Shown here piece by piece: positions 26,312 through 38,339 of a stretch of 64,000 nucleotides of DNA. Source of the DNA: Paramecium octaurelia (lineage: Eukaryota > Ciliophora > Oligohymenophorea > Peniculida > Parameciidae); the NCBI GenBank assembly GCA_905182995.1, contig CAJJDP010000059.1, positions 432,155 through 496,154 on the forward strand. Direction: 5' to 3'. Position 1 is the stretch's first letter, and the number at the start of each line of letters is the position of its first letter. A program made the translations under genes and the position numbers. Below the pieces are notes generated by a model. The model searched no databases. It was not told where the DNA came from and was given only the letters and a program-made list of their open reading frames with translations.

Positions 26312-27825
26312 TCAACATTTATGAACACTTAAGTTCTACGAATTTAATATTGATATAAATTCAGTTAAATGGTTATTTTCAGAACAGTTAAGATCCTACA
26401 AACTTATGTCTTCATCGTCATCAGATTCTATGCTTGTGATACTTAACCTTTATGTAAGTCTGGTTAGTTTAACTTCCATTGAACTTTACTCTCTAATTTC
26501 CAATATCGTTCTTAAACTAGGTAATAGTTTCTATTTTCCAATCTATTTAAATTTGGCTTTTTCGTTGACAAACCAATGATGATTACTCAATTCTGACAAA
26601 TCTTTTCTCTTAAGTGGATCAGGTTGAATTAAGTATTGCAATAGATCAATCTAAGAAAGACTCAGAATCGATTTCTCTGATAAGGCTTATTCTTATCTTA
26701 ATCTAAGGAAGGAAATATCGATATTTTCAATCGACTTGCTAAACGATTGACAACTCCCTTTAATAACAGGTTTGTAAACACAAAGGTAGAACAAGGTGCA
26801 GCCTATTTGGAATTAGTCGATTTTCTATGGGTATAGAACATTGCATAATTGCATCTCTGGAGGTATCCATTACTTGGGTAATTTCTTTATCAACTAAGCA
26901 ACTCCTATTTCTTCTCTGTAGGCGAAATTAATCAATACTATTTGTAACTGATCTAAAGAAGCATTTCTCAACAGAATGATATTCTGAGGAGTTATCTAGG
27001 CATGATATAAATTTTGTTTATGTAAAAATTTAACAAACTTAATTAGTTAATATACTATGTTGGATATTTATGTGGAATTTAGGACTAAACCCTATTCCAA
27101 TAATTTGTATAGTGGATCTCCAACCCAATATTCATATAATATGTACAAGTGCTATTGATCTTCATACAATGAACAATATTTAAGTAAACAAGGGTGCTTC
27201 AGACTCATTAGGATGTTGACTTCATTCATCAATTATTCATAAAGCGAAGGATTTTTATCGAAGTCTTGTAATCTAAAGATATTTACTGTGTAAACAGAAT
27301 TGTTCTTATTTTTAACACAAGCAAAAACATTAGGTACGTTTGTTCTCTCTTTAATTGTGTATTTTTATAAAAAGTTGGACAATTTACAAAATCTCTTAGC
27401 ATATTTAGTCCACTAAATGTACTTAAATTCGTTACATTGGTTAAATCTTTTAATGTAATAAAGAACAAATAAGTTTATCCAAGTTGATTACATAATTTCA
27501 AACCTTAGGCATTAAACTCACGATATTCAATTTTCATTTTTTATATTGTACATGTTGACAGTATTAAAAACTAATTATCCGAGATAATCATATTTGGATA
27601 CAATTCCATTTTTTGCAAAACAAATTATTCTTATTCTAAATTGTAAATATAAATCTCTGATTATAGTAAGAAATCGTTTTACACAAACGCTTTTGGTAAC
27701 TATTTCATATTTGATTGTTGCAATTCATGCTTGGAGAATGCATCTGTAAAATTTAGAAGCCATCCGAAATCATAGGTAGAATTATGATTTATAAAAGTAT
27801 TTTGTTTTCTTTTTTATATTTACAT
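26312..27825 (-). CDS. PH domain-pseudokinase protein
   Basis: Two exons (one 23-nt intron) give about 496 residues. Residues ~15-135 look like a PH domain (DNQFLILSTCTIQ; closing ...NWTKYAKRF). The rest follows a protein kinase fold: EVNILMSLKHPCLLKYC (alpha-C to beta-4), hinge YILYEYWVGDPLYKLLEQGL, catalytic-loop region YHAQITPQNIILL, magnesium-loop region VLINFAYREE, PPEM in place of APE, and LLQYLIQPDPLKRKDLSELSNHHWF at the C-lobe end. The three catalytic residues are changed: the beta-3 Lys is Asn (VYTVNIF), the HRD Asp is Gln, and DFG is NFA. The fold is kept, so a regulatory pseudokinase is more likely than decay. Confidence 0.85.
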
Positions 27826-28252
27826 AATTTAATTATATAAATATTTATATTCATGTACGCTTGAGAATCCCATACCCACAATCATTCCCTTTTTTAATTT
27901 AAAATCAACTACTTATTAAAACCCTGTTATATAAATGATTATATATAAATGTTATAATAATATCACTTTGAAATGACAATGTCTAGATAACAATTAATTT
28001 AATTGGAATCATAAATTATTTTTTCCACTTGAAATGAATTATAGACATTAATTTTTCAATATCAGTAATATAAATTGCTCAAATTTGTTGTTCTGTAATC
28101 CGTTTCCAATTCATGAGTACCAATAATATAGAATCAATGCTCATAGTTAAATTTTATTGTTTTTTACTAAAATAGCAGAAAGTGCTTTGCTGAATGCTAA
28201 TATGAAGGTTTAGTTGAGATTCAAATAATATATGAATTTTAATATCAAGTAT
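27826..28252. other. Intergenic region with one unexplained open frame
   Basis: Mostly AT-rich with no clear gene. A minus-strand frame from about 28360 to 28147 (IYNFEPLTVQIKLIQLYNN) is open and looks protein-like but could not be joined to a start with a normal intron. Confidence 0.3.
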
Positions 28253-28483
28253 TCAGAATTATGTATTGGCCGAATTTGATCTTTTGAAATGATGTTATTA
28301 TAGAGTTGAATTAACTTGATTTGGACAGTCAGAGGCTCGAAATTATAGATAAAGTGCATAATTATCGAAAGTGACTTTTTTCAAGGTTTTTCTTGTTTTT
28401 TCTTCTGCAGGCGAAGAGAGTAGATGGTTAAGTTAATCGCCAGTAAGACTACAGATTTGATTTAGTCTCATTTTTTTAGACAT
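28253..28483 (-). CDS. Small putative protein (76 aa)
   Basis: ATG at 28483 opens MSKKMRLNQICSLTGDQLN and runs to TGA at 28253 without an intron. The basic N-terminal half looks like a real protein; the last part is weaker. A different frame just downstream (see the following intergenic entry) may be its true continuation if an unusual intron is used. Family unknown. Confidence 0.35.
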
Positions 28484-28671
28484 AATTAATAAAATAAAAA
28501 AAAGAATGAATCTAAATCAGCCTTAATTCTAAATAAATCTTAACTTATCTTAAATTTATAAGATATAAATTATCAAGACCCATAATAAATCAAAAGCAGT
28601 ATTAACAAAATTGAAAAATTTTTAAATTAATTCATCTCGAACCAAATGACAAAATATGTTTTGTTATTAAA

Positions 28672-30571
28672 TCATTAAATTTTTTATAATAAAGTCACTT
28701 GATTTCTACCAACGCTGGAAAGTAATGAAACAATAGAAGAAAATGTCATTTGCTAAGTATTAAATGGATCCAGTATGCACATAAATTTAATTATTTCATC
28801 TTCACTCAAATTCAGATTTGTCAAATTCATTAATTATCTAAATTACACCTTTAAGATAAAATTTATTTTACATCTGTCAAATATCCTTTTTTCTCTGCAT
28901 CCACTTATCTGAATAACTTAAGAAACTTTTATAAGTATTTCTCATGAGTAAACAATTAAAAGTCTAAAATTGAAGTGACAAATTAACAATATTCTAATTT
29001 GTTCCCTTATAATTTGATTTAATTCAACTTTTATAATAACACTTAACTATCCTCTTAATTGTACATGTAATTCACGATCTCCTGACATTCATCAAAGCTA
29101 AGATAATTTTGCATCTTTTGATTCCACATCTCTTTGATATCAGTCATATTTTTCAAAGGATTCTTCTATCTCAGAAACATACGCAACAATTCTGCAATTG
29201 TTTGTTTAACCTAAATCTGCACATATCTAAATTCTTCATCGCATTCATTTCTGAGTATTTTACCAAACACACACACATCGTTGTCTTCCTAACTTAATCT
29301 TTTCACACTCTAAATTAATGTACTAGCCTATTCAATTATTATATTCTAATTTACATTATTGTAAAATATACCTTTAATCCATACTTTTAATTCAAAAATG
29401 TGTACATATGTTATTCCATTGTTTCCCTTGCTTGCTTGGTCTCCTAACATTTCTAGTCATATTTAGCCTTTGAATCATAAATTTCCTAAATCTATTCCTT
29501 TAACTATTTTAAAGGTATTAATTTAGCAGTCGACAAAAGCGATCCCTCATTCTATAGACTACTTTGTAGAGATTTCTCCTTTATTGCTGATGTATCTATT
29601 CTTTTGTTGGTAGGTTTCAAGGCTTACTGTTACTATTACTACAAATTTTGATGTGGTTATTTTGAATCATAACTAGCTTTGCCGTGTCTAATAATAAGAT
29701 CCAAATATTTTTAGTTCTCTTCTTAACACATTTATATTGTTTGTTGTTACTCTTATAAATCTGATTCTAATTGTTTTATCAAGTATTCTTGTTTCTCCAA
29801 TTTTTCGATATATTAACTCACTGGATTAATTGCATCTTGACTCAATATGATGTTGGTTAATTCTTTAAAAATATTTGCATGATCATCATGAACCATCTGA
29901 AAGAATGCACCCACCTTTTGATCCAAACTTTGAGCATATTCAATTATCATATTAAAGTTTAATTCCTAAAGAGCATATTTTGCTCTTAACACATGAGTTT
30001 TTGCTTTAAACACTGGTAAGTCTTTTGATAATCGTAATGAGAGATCCTTCATCACGTTTTTGACATGTTCATCAAACAGATTTCTCATTCTGTCATCCTT
30101 TGTAATCTCTATTAATTTCTCAAATTGGATCGCATATTATTCTAATTCTTTTTATTTGAAAACAACAGGATTGATTTCACGATTGTTAAGAAATCTCAAT
30201 TATGGCAAATTCTCCTATATTATTTAGGCTTCTTCAGGTTTTATTGTAATGTGCAATTTCGTTAGTTTTGATAATTGTTATAATTGCTTGATGACAATTT
30301 CAAAATCTAAAGGGTTTTATGATACATCCAATTCTTCAATATAGAGAATGGCTAAGTTATTACTCAACTGAGTCAGGTTATTACCTTGGAGATTAATCTT
30401 AAATTAGGAAATATCTAATACATATTTTAATCTTTGGAATCTAGCGAAATTCTCTACTAAATGATTGATGCTATCAAGTTACCTTATTATGATTGATATT
30501 TCATACCTAAACTCTAAATTTATGTTAGTAGTATTTGGATTGAGACCTTGTAAAATTTATTCAACGTTCAT
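28672..30571 (-). CDS. Leucine-rich/coiled-coil protein with C-terminal EF-hand-like region
   Basis: Three exons (introns of 26 and 23 nt) give about 616 residues. The first ~130 residues have leucine-rich-repeat spacing (LQGNNLTQLSNNLAILYIEELDVSQNPL). A long helical centre follows with coiled-coil heptads (ISQYIEKLEKQEYLIKQ-type). The C-terminus has EF-hand-like pairs (FLKLFRQVDAEKKGYLTD, then LNLSEDEIIKFMCILDPFNTQQMTFSSI); the calcium-ligand positions are only partly kept. Such a mix is common among basal-body and ciliary proteins, which is inference here. Confidence 0.75.
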
Positions 30572-31025
30572 AAATATTAAAAATAAAACAATCAAATTAA
30601 AACTCTTTAAAAAAAGATAGGTATTTTTAGCTTACTTAACCATTAACAAAAGAAAAGCGAATTAACTTATTTCGATCTCTAAAATTTAATACAATGTTTC
30701 GATGCATAAAATAAAACCAATTGAATTTAAAAGGTTATGAGTTGTGAATCCATATCTTCTTAGATACATTTTTGAAATGTGCAAGTAAGTACAAGCAATA
30801 CTCAAGACCATTAGATGATCAGATCATTTTTGCAAAGCTCAAATATATTATTATATCTCATGTTTTAAAAACAGTAATTAATTTATTTATAATATTTATT
30901 TAAAAATAATTTAAGTAATAGCAATTCAATTCAAAAAGAGCACAAAGAATTGTCTAATTTATTTTCTTTTGAATAATTTCAATTTTTTAAAGATTTTAAG
31001 TTTTATTTATTTATTTAGTCAGATA
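30572..31025. other. Divergent intergenic region
   Basis: About 450 bp of AT-rich DNA between a minus-strand and a plus-strand gene. No feature beyond presumed promoters. Confidence 0.4.
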
Positions 31026-31374
31026 TGTTGATTAGAGAAATTTCAGTTAAAGAAATTAGTTTAATTGTAAGAAATATTTTAAATAATTGTTATTATGATG
31101 AATCTCTTGATATTGCTTTCGTTCTTTCTTAAACCCTATGCTAAAATTAGTTTCTCTATTTCTATTATACTATGTTAAATGTAGATCTCTAAATAGGAGT
31201 AAAATTAATTGAATTTTATCTTAAAATCTCATTCTAAGGTGTGTGTTTGTCATAGATCTTTTATAGATAAATTAAATAGACTTGGAATAATGTGGTTCAG
31301 TTTTTTTTGACATGGTATTCGCAATATAAGTTGAATCCAAAAATAATTGAGATAATATTAATTATTTTATGAAT
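31026..31374 (+). CDS. Putative small protein (about 115 aa)
   Basis: ATG at 31026 (MLIREISVKEISLIVRNIL) is open to TGA at 31372 with protein-like content (LQIGVKLIEFYLKISFQ). It overlaps the next start by 6 nt in another frame. It could be a separate small gene or the first exon of the following gene, but I found no fitting intron. Confidence 0.35.
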
Positions 31375-32409
31375 CCATTTTAATAGTTTATTAACGCAGG
31401 ATAGCAATAGTATTATACTTAAATGCAATAATTATAGCAGATCCAATATCTCCAAGTATTTATATGATATTATGCTAGTATTTGCAACTGCTTAGCACCA
31501 TTCAAAATAATTGTACAAATCAATAAAATGTTCAGATTCCTTCACTGAATCCTCTTTAATAATTTTCTCTTCTTTCTTAATCATCTCAAAGAACAATACC
31601 CTCAGCCCAATAGCCTGATATTCGTACTAAGAAAAGTTAATCTGAAAGAGTGTTACCAAAATAGAAGAAAGAAAATGAAATTCTTAAATAATTTTCACAA
31701 GATCAAATTTTATAAGAACTCAAGCAATTTCTAGAGTATTTGAGCAAAAATGAAGTTAAGGAAATGGATGAAAGTGAAAAAAATCGATATGCAGTATTGA
31801 ATATAAACATTATGTTAGATATTGACAAAAATAGATGATTCTTTAATAGACACACTTATCAATCGATACCAAAAATAAAAAAAAACTAAGGAAGAATAGA
31901 TTAAGTTTATCATAAGGAAGTGCTTTAAGTATCTCAAATAAAAGATGAATTTAAATGAATTGACAATGAGTGCGTATGAAATTGAAAAGGTCTTTTATAA
32001 GGAGTACTTCATGACTGACGAGAATATTGAAGACTTAATACCCTTTCGATAAGAATCCTCAAACAAAACGATGAATAATTCCTTCCTAAAGAAAATTTTC
32101 TCTTCTGAAAAGTTTTATTAAGGATACCTTGAATATTTAGGTAGTAATCATCAAATATCATTAGAAAACTTTGATGACATATGGGATTAAGAAAATAATG
32201 AAAAGATTTAGAATATGACCAAATAAGTAATGAAATTTATTGCATCTGGATAAATCGACGTAAATAGTATTTATAGTCCTTAGAAAATATCCTCATACAA
32301 AAGAGTACCATGGATTTCGTCTATGAAATAAAGATGTTATGAATTAGCTGTTTCGTTTAAAGCATACCATGACCAAGAGGAAACAAATAAAAAAGTTAAA
32401 TTAGAATGA
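31369..32409 (+). CDS. Q-rich unknown protein
   Basis: Three exons (introns of 23 and 25 nt) give about 330 residues. The N-terminus is glutamine-rich (INAGQQQYYTQMQQLQQIQY), the middle polar and basic, and the C-terminal 180 residues are helical and soluble (LTMSAYEIEKVFYKEYFMTD). Several glutamines are TAA/TAG. No known domain is recognised. Confidence 0.7.
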
Positions 32410-32752
32410 TAATATTTTATTTAATTTGCATACACAAAACCCCCTTTTTATAATATTTAATAAACTGTTATTTCAAATAATTCTGAAAAGTAGTATTTTT
32501 GAGCAAAATCAAAGTATGCACCCCTTCCTGACCATGTGACTAAGACTTTGTTATTTAGGATCCTAATATTTAAAACCATTGTTTACTTCGATAATACGAT
32601 TGATTTAACTTAATAACATAAGATTTTATAGAGTGGAACAAAAAAGGGCTTTGATTGATTTGCAAAATAATTATAATTTTTGAGATTATTCCTTTTATTA
32701 ATATTATGAATATTTTAATTAAATAATCACAAATTGATCATTAAATTATCTA
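32410..32752. other. Intergenic, no gene seen
   Basis: About 340 bp, AT-rich, no frame worth noting. Confidence 0.4.
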
Positions 32753-33607
32753 ATGAAGAATCAAAAAAAGGCAATCATTATATCAAGTGAAGAGAGTGAT
32801 GAACCAAAATTAATATAATAACATCAAGGAAAAAAGAGATTAATCAGAAACGATTTTGAAAAAATAAATGAAGATTTGAGAAAAAATGAAATTAAATAAA
32901 GAAATAGAAAGGTTATATTTGATGACGACGGGGAAACAAGTGAAAAAAATGAAAATGTAAAGGAAAACTTTGTTGAATAAAAGAAAAAATACAAATTGAT
33001 TAAAAAATAAGAAATCATAGTTTAAGCGGCCTAATAAGAAGCTACTTCCTGTCCTGTTTGTTATACCGATTTAGATATAATTTAAGCAGCTATTTTATAG
33101 TGCGGACACCTATTTTGCTAAAAATGTATATAAATATAGTGCGAAAAATACTAAAATAATTGTCCTTTGTGTAGAAAACAATATCAAAATGTATTATATT
33201 ACAATATATATTATAGTATACAATTTGTATTAGAGGAGATGATGGAGAGTATTTGAGAGGTTAATTAATTAAATTAAAAAAGAAAATAAAAAAGCAATAA
33301 TATCTGGATGGAAATGATGATGAAGAAAATGAGGAAGAATACAGTCAGGCATAAAGTTCATTACATCAATCAAGCTTTGTTTAGGATAGTTAATGTAAAT
33401 TCTATTATTACTATTTTAGATGATGCTGGAGATAGTTTTATTGTAGCAGATGATGAATGCTGCGAGGAATGTCAAGGGAATGAGGATATGGAATCCATGC
33501 TATTTTGTAAAAAATGTGGATGTGTAGTTCGACATAGTTATTGCTAGGCATCTAATACTACAAACAAAATATTATGCTACACATGTAGAACATATTAATA
33601 ACGATGA
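32753..33607 (+). CDS. RING-PHD finger protein
   Basis: Three exons (introns of 26 and 25 nt) give about 267 residues. A basic, disordered N-terminus of ~95 residues is followed by a C3HC4 RING (CPVCYTDLD, CGHLFCQKC, CPLCRKQY) and a C-terminal PHD finger (CCEECQG, LFCKKCGCVVRHSYC, CYTCRTY). The RING suggests E2 binding and ubiquitin transfer; the PHD suggests reading of histone tails, as in PHRF1-like proteins. The PHD spacing is complete only when the 25-nt intron near 33390-33420 is removed. Confidence 0.85.
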
Positions 33608-33663
33608 ATTATGCATTTCTTAATTTTTATATTAATAATATTTTTTAATCACTTAATAATATT

Positions 33664-34599
33664 ATGAAGTTTTAAATCTTTTTAATTATTTCATAACAAT
33701 TCCTTTACCCAGCATTTTCAGCTTGCATTGATCAAGCTAGAACCCCTTTAAACATTGGTAAAATACCGGCTTGTCCATTTTATGATGATACACCAGTCTG
33801 TTGTAGATAGGATAATGTAGATTAAATGATCTCTAATTATCGTTCTATTGATGCAACTTTTGGTTAAGATGGAGGAGGATGTGATATGTAAGACTTTATT
33901 CAAAGTTATATTTTAGATGCGGAGCTAATTTGAAACGATTTTGGTGCATTTATACTTGTGATCCAAATCAAACAAATTTCATAGAATACACAGGTCGAGC
34001 AAATGTTACAGACCCTTCAAATAAAAATAGATTGATCGAAGTCCAGCTCGTATCCCTAACAACAAAACCTCAAATAGCATGTGTAAAATTGTAGACTTAT
34101 ATCATTTAGGAAGTGTATTCATCATGTTCTCGTACATCATTTGTCAATCAAGTTTCTGCTATGCAGTCTCCTGGAGGATTCTTTAATTTCTTAGGAGAAT
34201 AGGCTATGTAATTATTTTCATTAAGAACTTAGATCACAAGGCCAATAATTTATCACATTTTAGTTTTCAGACCATAATTCCATGATAATGGATGATACTT
34301 GGATGTGTAATCACAAGTCAAACATTACCACAGTCGATGATAAAGGAGTAATTCACTACTGGGATTAGTACGGATATGAAATTAAATAGTAATGTGGATG
34401 CAACACTTGTGAAGACAGTTGTGATATAAATTAAATTTTATACGAACCCACTGGAGTATTATATGGGTTTGAGACATCTTATGTACTATTTACTTGGCTA
34501 TTTGCAATATTATTTGCACTTGGTATTACAATAATCAGAAAATATCGAAAAAATAATGAAGTTATTGAGAATTTAGATATTGGTTTAATCACAACTTGA
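33664..34599 (+). CDS. NPC1 N-terminal-domain-like, single-pass membrane protein
   Basis: Three exons (introns of 29 and 25 nt) give about 293 residues. A signal peptide (MKFQIFLIISQQFLYPAFSA) leads into the cysteine pattern of the NPC1 sterol-binding N-terminal domain: CPFYDDTPVCC, GGCDICGANLKRFWC, IYTCDPNQTNF, VYSSCSRTSF. A late CGCNTCEDSCD cluster, one transmembrane helix (YVLFTWLFAILFALGITII) and a short basic tail follow. Full NPC1 has 13 helices and a sterol-sensing domain; here the lipid-binding domain stands alone on one anchor. Binding of sterol or related lipid is inferred. Confidence 0.8.
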
Positions 34600-34847
34600 T
34601 TTTGATGCATATAAATTTTCTTCCTTTCAATTTGTTATCTATATATTTGTTGAAAATATACAGGTTCAACTACTTTATTAAATCTCCTTTTTTAGTCTAT
34701 GTTTTTATAATAATAGTCATATGGAATTTTAATAAAATTCGAAAATCCACAAATTAAATTCTTCATGATTTCTCTAATATAACTTTTGGATTCATAAACG
34801 TTCTTTATATTATATAATAGTTGATTATATTTTTATAAATTAAATTT

Positions 34848-36080
34848 TCATTTCTTTTTATTTTTTAAGTTTCCTTGTGACGATTAGCTATTTAATTTTA
34901 TGGGATCCTCTTTATTTCTATTTGAATTTGCTTCATATTTTTATACTTCCTTGATTGCTTCCGTATTTTTATTTTAAAATAAAGCGCTTCTCTCGTTAAT
35001 TGACTTCTGTAGGTTTTATTAATACTATTCTAAAGAACCTTGTCTTTCTGCATTGTATTTTTACACTAATTCTTAAGCTTTCTTAGTCATTTGAATGTCT
35101 TCGCTAATTTAAACTCTTTTTCTGTAATTGGCCTTGACTTAAGGTAAATTTGGTTATAAAATAGAGACTTTATTGATGGATTACAAAGTATCATATTACA
35201 ATTTTCTTTAGAATTAATATTATTCTAGCTTTTTTTTTCTCTCTTCTTATTTTCTTGTTTCCTCTTCAATTTATTTTTCTTTTATGAATATCTCAAAGCT
35301 TTTAAGATCATTTTCCATTTGTTTTTTTAATTCTTCTCTCTTCTTTTTTTCTTTTTCTTTTTTTTCCTTTTCAATTTCTTCCTTTGTTTTTTTATTCTTT
35401 TTTTTCTTTTCTTCAACAACCTATTATTACTATTCTTATTGACTTTCATCTTCTTTGATACTTTCATTTTTATTTGATTATTTTTCTTCATCATCTTTAG
35501 TTTCATTTTTTTTTCCTTCTTGAGATGTAACTTCCTCATTCAAGTTATTTTAATCTTATTCATCTTTAAATTCTGAGTTTTAATGATCTTATTATGATTC
35601 ATTATCCTATTTTTCTTGTGACTTTGGTTCTTATTTTTATTCACTATGATTGCTTTTCTCAATAGACTAATTATCATTAATTTCATTTTAATCTTTATCT
35701 GATTCCTTAAGTGGAGTTTGGTGTTCAACATTTTCATCTTATTATTGTTGAACTTGTTCCTCAACTTTACTTTATTCCTAAGCTTTGTTTTCCTAATCAC
35801 CTTAATCCAATTTTTCAATTTCGTCATCATCATCATCAAAATACCCATTATTTTTTTTATTATTCTTTTTAACTTATTCCTATTGATCACCATCACTAAA
35901 ATTTTCATATTCTTCATCTATCTCTTAGTTTTTTTAATTTTCTTCTTGCTCATCTTTCTTATCCTTTTCGTTTTCTTAGTTGTTTGTCTATTCCTTTTGC
36001 TTATTCTCATTTTATTCATTATTCATTAGCCCATCATCCTCTGAGATGTCATCAAAATTAATCTCTGACTCATCGTTCAT
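34848..36080 (-). CDS. Highly charged Glu/Asp/Lys/Gln-rich coiled-coil protein
   Basis: A single exon of about 410 residues, open only in the ciliate code. The first 230 residues are extremely acidic and Gln/Asn-rich (GYFDDDDDEIEKLDQGDQ), then a long single helix-like run of E/K (KEEIEKEKKEKEKKREE), then a more ordinary polar C-terminus (NYRKRVQISEDIQMTKKAQE). No domain is recognised. Composition suggests an elongated structural or microtubule-associated protein. Confidence 0.7.
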
Positions 36081-36350
36081 TATATATTTTTAAATTATAT
36101 AAATTAAAAGTTTTCAAAGTCAACTTATAGTATTTAGTTATACTTGTATCATATTTGTCTGTAATACTAGATTGATATTTTATGAATCACTCATTAAAGA
36201 TACAAGATCTTACAGATTTCCAGAATTAATTCTATTTATCTTATAGTCGATGTAGATTTCATATGAACAATTCATTAGTTTGAGAGTCATGATTGATTTA
36301 TAAAAACATAGAAATTTGATTGGATTGGCAAAGTTAAATTAGTGATAAAT

Positions 36351-37148
36351 TCATTTTAATAAATCATCTAATAATCCAATAGCTGCAAGAACTTATTATT
36401 GTGCATTTTTATATTGTTTAAAATCAAGCTCTGAAATGGCTGCCCTTATTTTACTCTTGGTATCCTTCTCTAAATTGTCATATTTTTCCAGTTGCTAGGT
36501 TTTTTTCCATTCAAACTTTCCAATTTTAGGAGGTTCAATCCCTTATATTGCAGGCTAATTGTATATTTTCTCTGGAGGGACATCAAATAAATAGCTATCA
36601 ACAAATACACCGATGTTTATCTTCTAATTGTTAATGTAGATCCCACTCGACTCCATTTTATTATATTATTCTATTGCTTTACATTATGAATATTTCTCTA
36701 GAATAGTATTTATATTTTACTCTTTTCATGAAAATCATCTCGATGAGGCTTGAAAAAGGCCAGTAGTGAAAACAAATGCACAACAAATATAAAGGACGTA
36801 CACAAATCTTCCTTTCCTTGTCTCTCCTAATCATCTATATCATTAAAGAGTCTCAATGCTGAATCCTCAATATTCCGCATATCTACTTCAAAGGATTAAA
36901 ATCGTTATTCATTTTATTTTCTCAATAAATCGATCTCTTATCTAATCACAGTTATTTATTTGTCTATAACCTATTTTTTTCATAAAAGGAAGGAATACAA
37001 TAAAATTGGGCACCTTGAAATTGTTATTGGTATAGATTAGAACCTTTTTAATTGCAAAATATTTAATGTAGTACGCCATAGGAGGATTGATTAATTTTAT
37101 TTAGTCCCCAAGAAGCAACATTGTGTTTAAGTAATCAAAATTGATCAT
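36351..37148 (-). CDS. VTA1: VTA1/LIP5-like ESCRT-III/Vps4 regulator
   Basis: Three exons (introns of 28 and 32 nt) give about 245 residues. The N-terminus matches the Vta1 MIT-like domain (INPPMAYYIKYFAIKKVLIY; continuing VIDKQITVIRQEIDLLRKQN). A proline-rich linker (VPPEKIYNQPAIQ) leads to a C-terminal three-helix region (KSKIRAAISELDFKQYKNAQ, LAAIGLLDDLL) like the Vta1_C dimerisation domain that stimulates Vps4. Both ends fit the family although the linker is short. Its start codon overlaps the stop of the upstream DHHC gene by 4 nt; a second in-frame ATG 27 nt later is an alternative. Confidence 0.72.
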
Positions 37149-38339
37149 ATATTTATATCTAATTAATCAGTTTTTTATGAGTTTTTCGAATCAAATTGGA
37201 TGATAGACTCTTCATTTACATTATTGATCATATGATCCTCATATAAATTTTGAACTTCCTTCACATTAAACAATGACTTTATTGGTTTATGCTCTGTCAA
37301 TTATAAGCCTGATGTATTATTCCCTCTAAAAGGTATGCATAAATTCTATACCGATGAGTGGTGGGACAAGTTTTTCTGTTGGCAGAATTACACTACAAAT
37401 CCAATTACCTGCCGCTGCTCTTTTGACTTGATAATGGTAAGGGCTCCTTGGCATGAAAACTTTAACCATCTTCAACATCTGCATCCTCTTGATCCCAATC
37501 TATTGGTTATTTGTTGTTTTGAGACTTCTAATTATTAGTTAATGGATTGAGATTTGTCTATTACAAGTAGTTCCTAGACATAATATTTGTTTAAATATTT
37601 GTTAAATTGGAAGTATTCTCTTTCATTTTCTCGTCAAGTTTCTCTGGGGATGGTTTTTCTACTTTTTTTCTTTTCAATAATATATATTCATAAGTTGTTA
37701 TTCCCTTGAACCTAAAATATATATGCATGGCTAATAAAAATGTTATGGGTATGAGTAGCAAAAATGTAAAGCCAATTTCAATATAGCCAAGTATTGATTT
37801 AATCATAATCGAGAGTATTAATACAGTAATTAGATACAATTCTAATAAAACTATTAAGATAAAAAAATATCTGTAATTTTGTGCTCCGATGCAATTGTTT
37901 AACCAGATACAATGATGATCAAATTAGTCAGTGCATCGATTGCAAGATTTGCAATGTTTTGAGGGCGCCTTTACAAAGGCTAAACAAATTTTGCAATAGC
38001 AATTTAACTTAGTTTGATATTTTGCTCTATGTATATTCTTCTATGTATTACTTTTATGCCTTTAATCGGTATTAATGATATATTTCTGGATCGGTTGGAT
38101 CAATTTTTGTTGCGATAAACCAAAATAATGCGATGAAAAATGTGAAAAGCGATACCAACATCCATATGCGATTCTGATAATATTTTCAAAAATTTATTGC
38201 TTACATATTCTAATGTTTAAAATAGGATCACTGAATAATGTCCTAAGTAGATGACTACAGCAGAGATTTAGTAATAATTTATTCCTTTTTTGCACTGAAA
38301 TCCATGTCTAATAACTATATTTTAATTAGTTTAATTCAT
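37145..38339 (-). CDS. DHHC-type palmitoyltransferase
   Basis: Four exons (introns of 31, 25 and 26 nt) give about 370 residues. It S-acylates membrane proteins. The zinc-finger signature [18 protein letters not shown] is followed by [14 protein letters not shown], with the catalytic DHHC cysteine intact. Two transmembrane helices lie before it ([29 protein letters not shown]) and two after it ([28 protein letters not shown]). The DPTDPEIY just after helix 2 is the family DPG-like motif. The last intron (about 37340) is needed to reach the polar C-tail. Confidence 0.92.

Noticed and set aside
27283..27468. Minus-strand 61-codon frame continuing past the PH domain
   Set aside because: Its first part is the true exon, but it reads through the 23-nt intron; removing that intron leads into the kinase-like frame instead.
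35718..36029. Plus-strand hydrophobic frame of 103 codons
   Set aside because: It is the antisense of the acidic Glu/Asp-rich exon; runs of Glu/Asp/Lys codons always look hydrophobic on the other strand.
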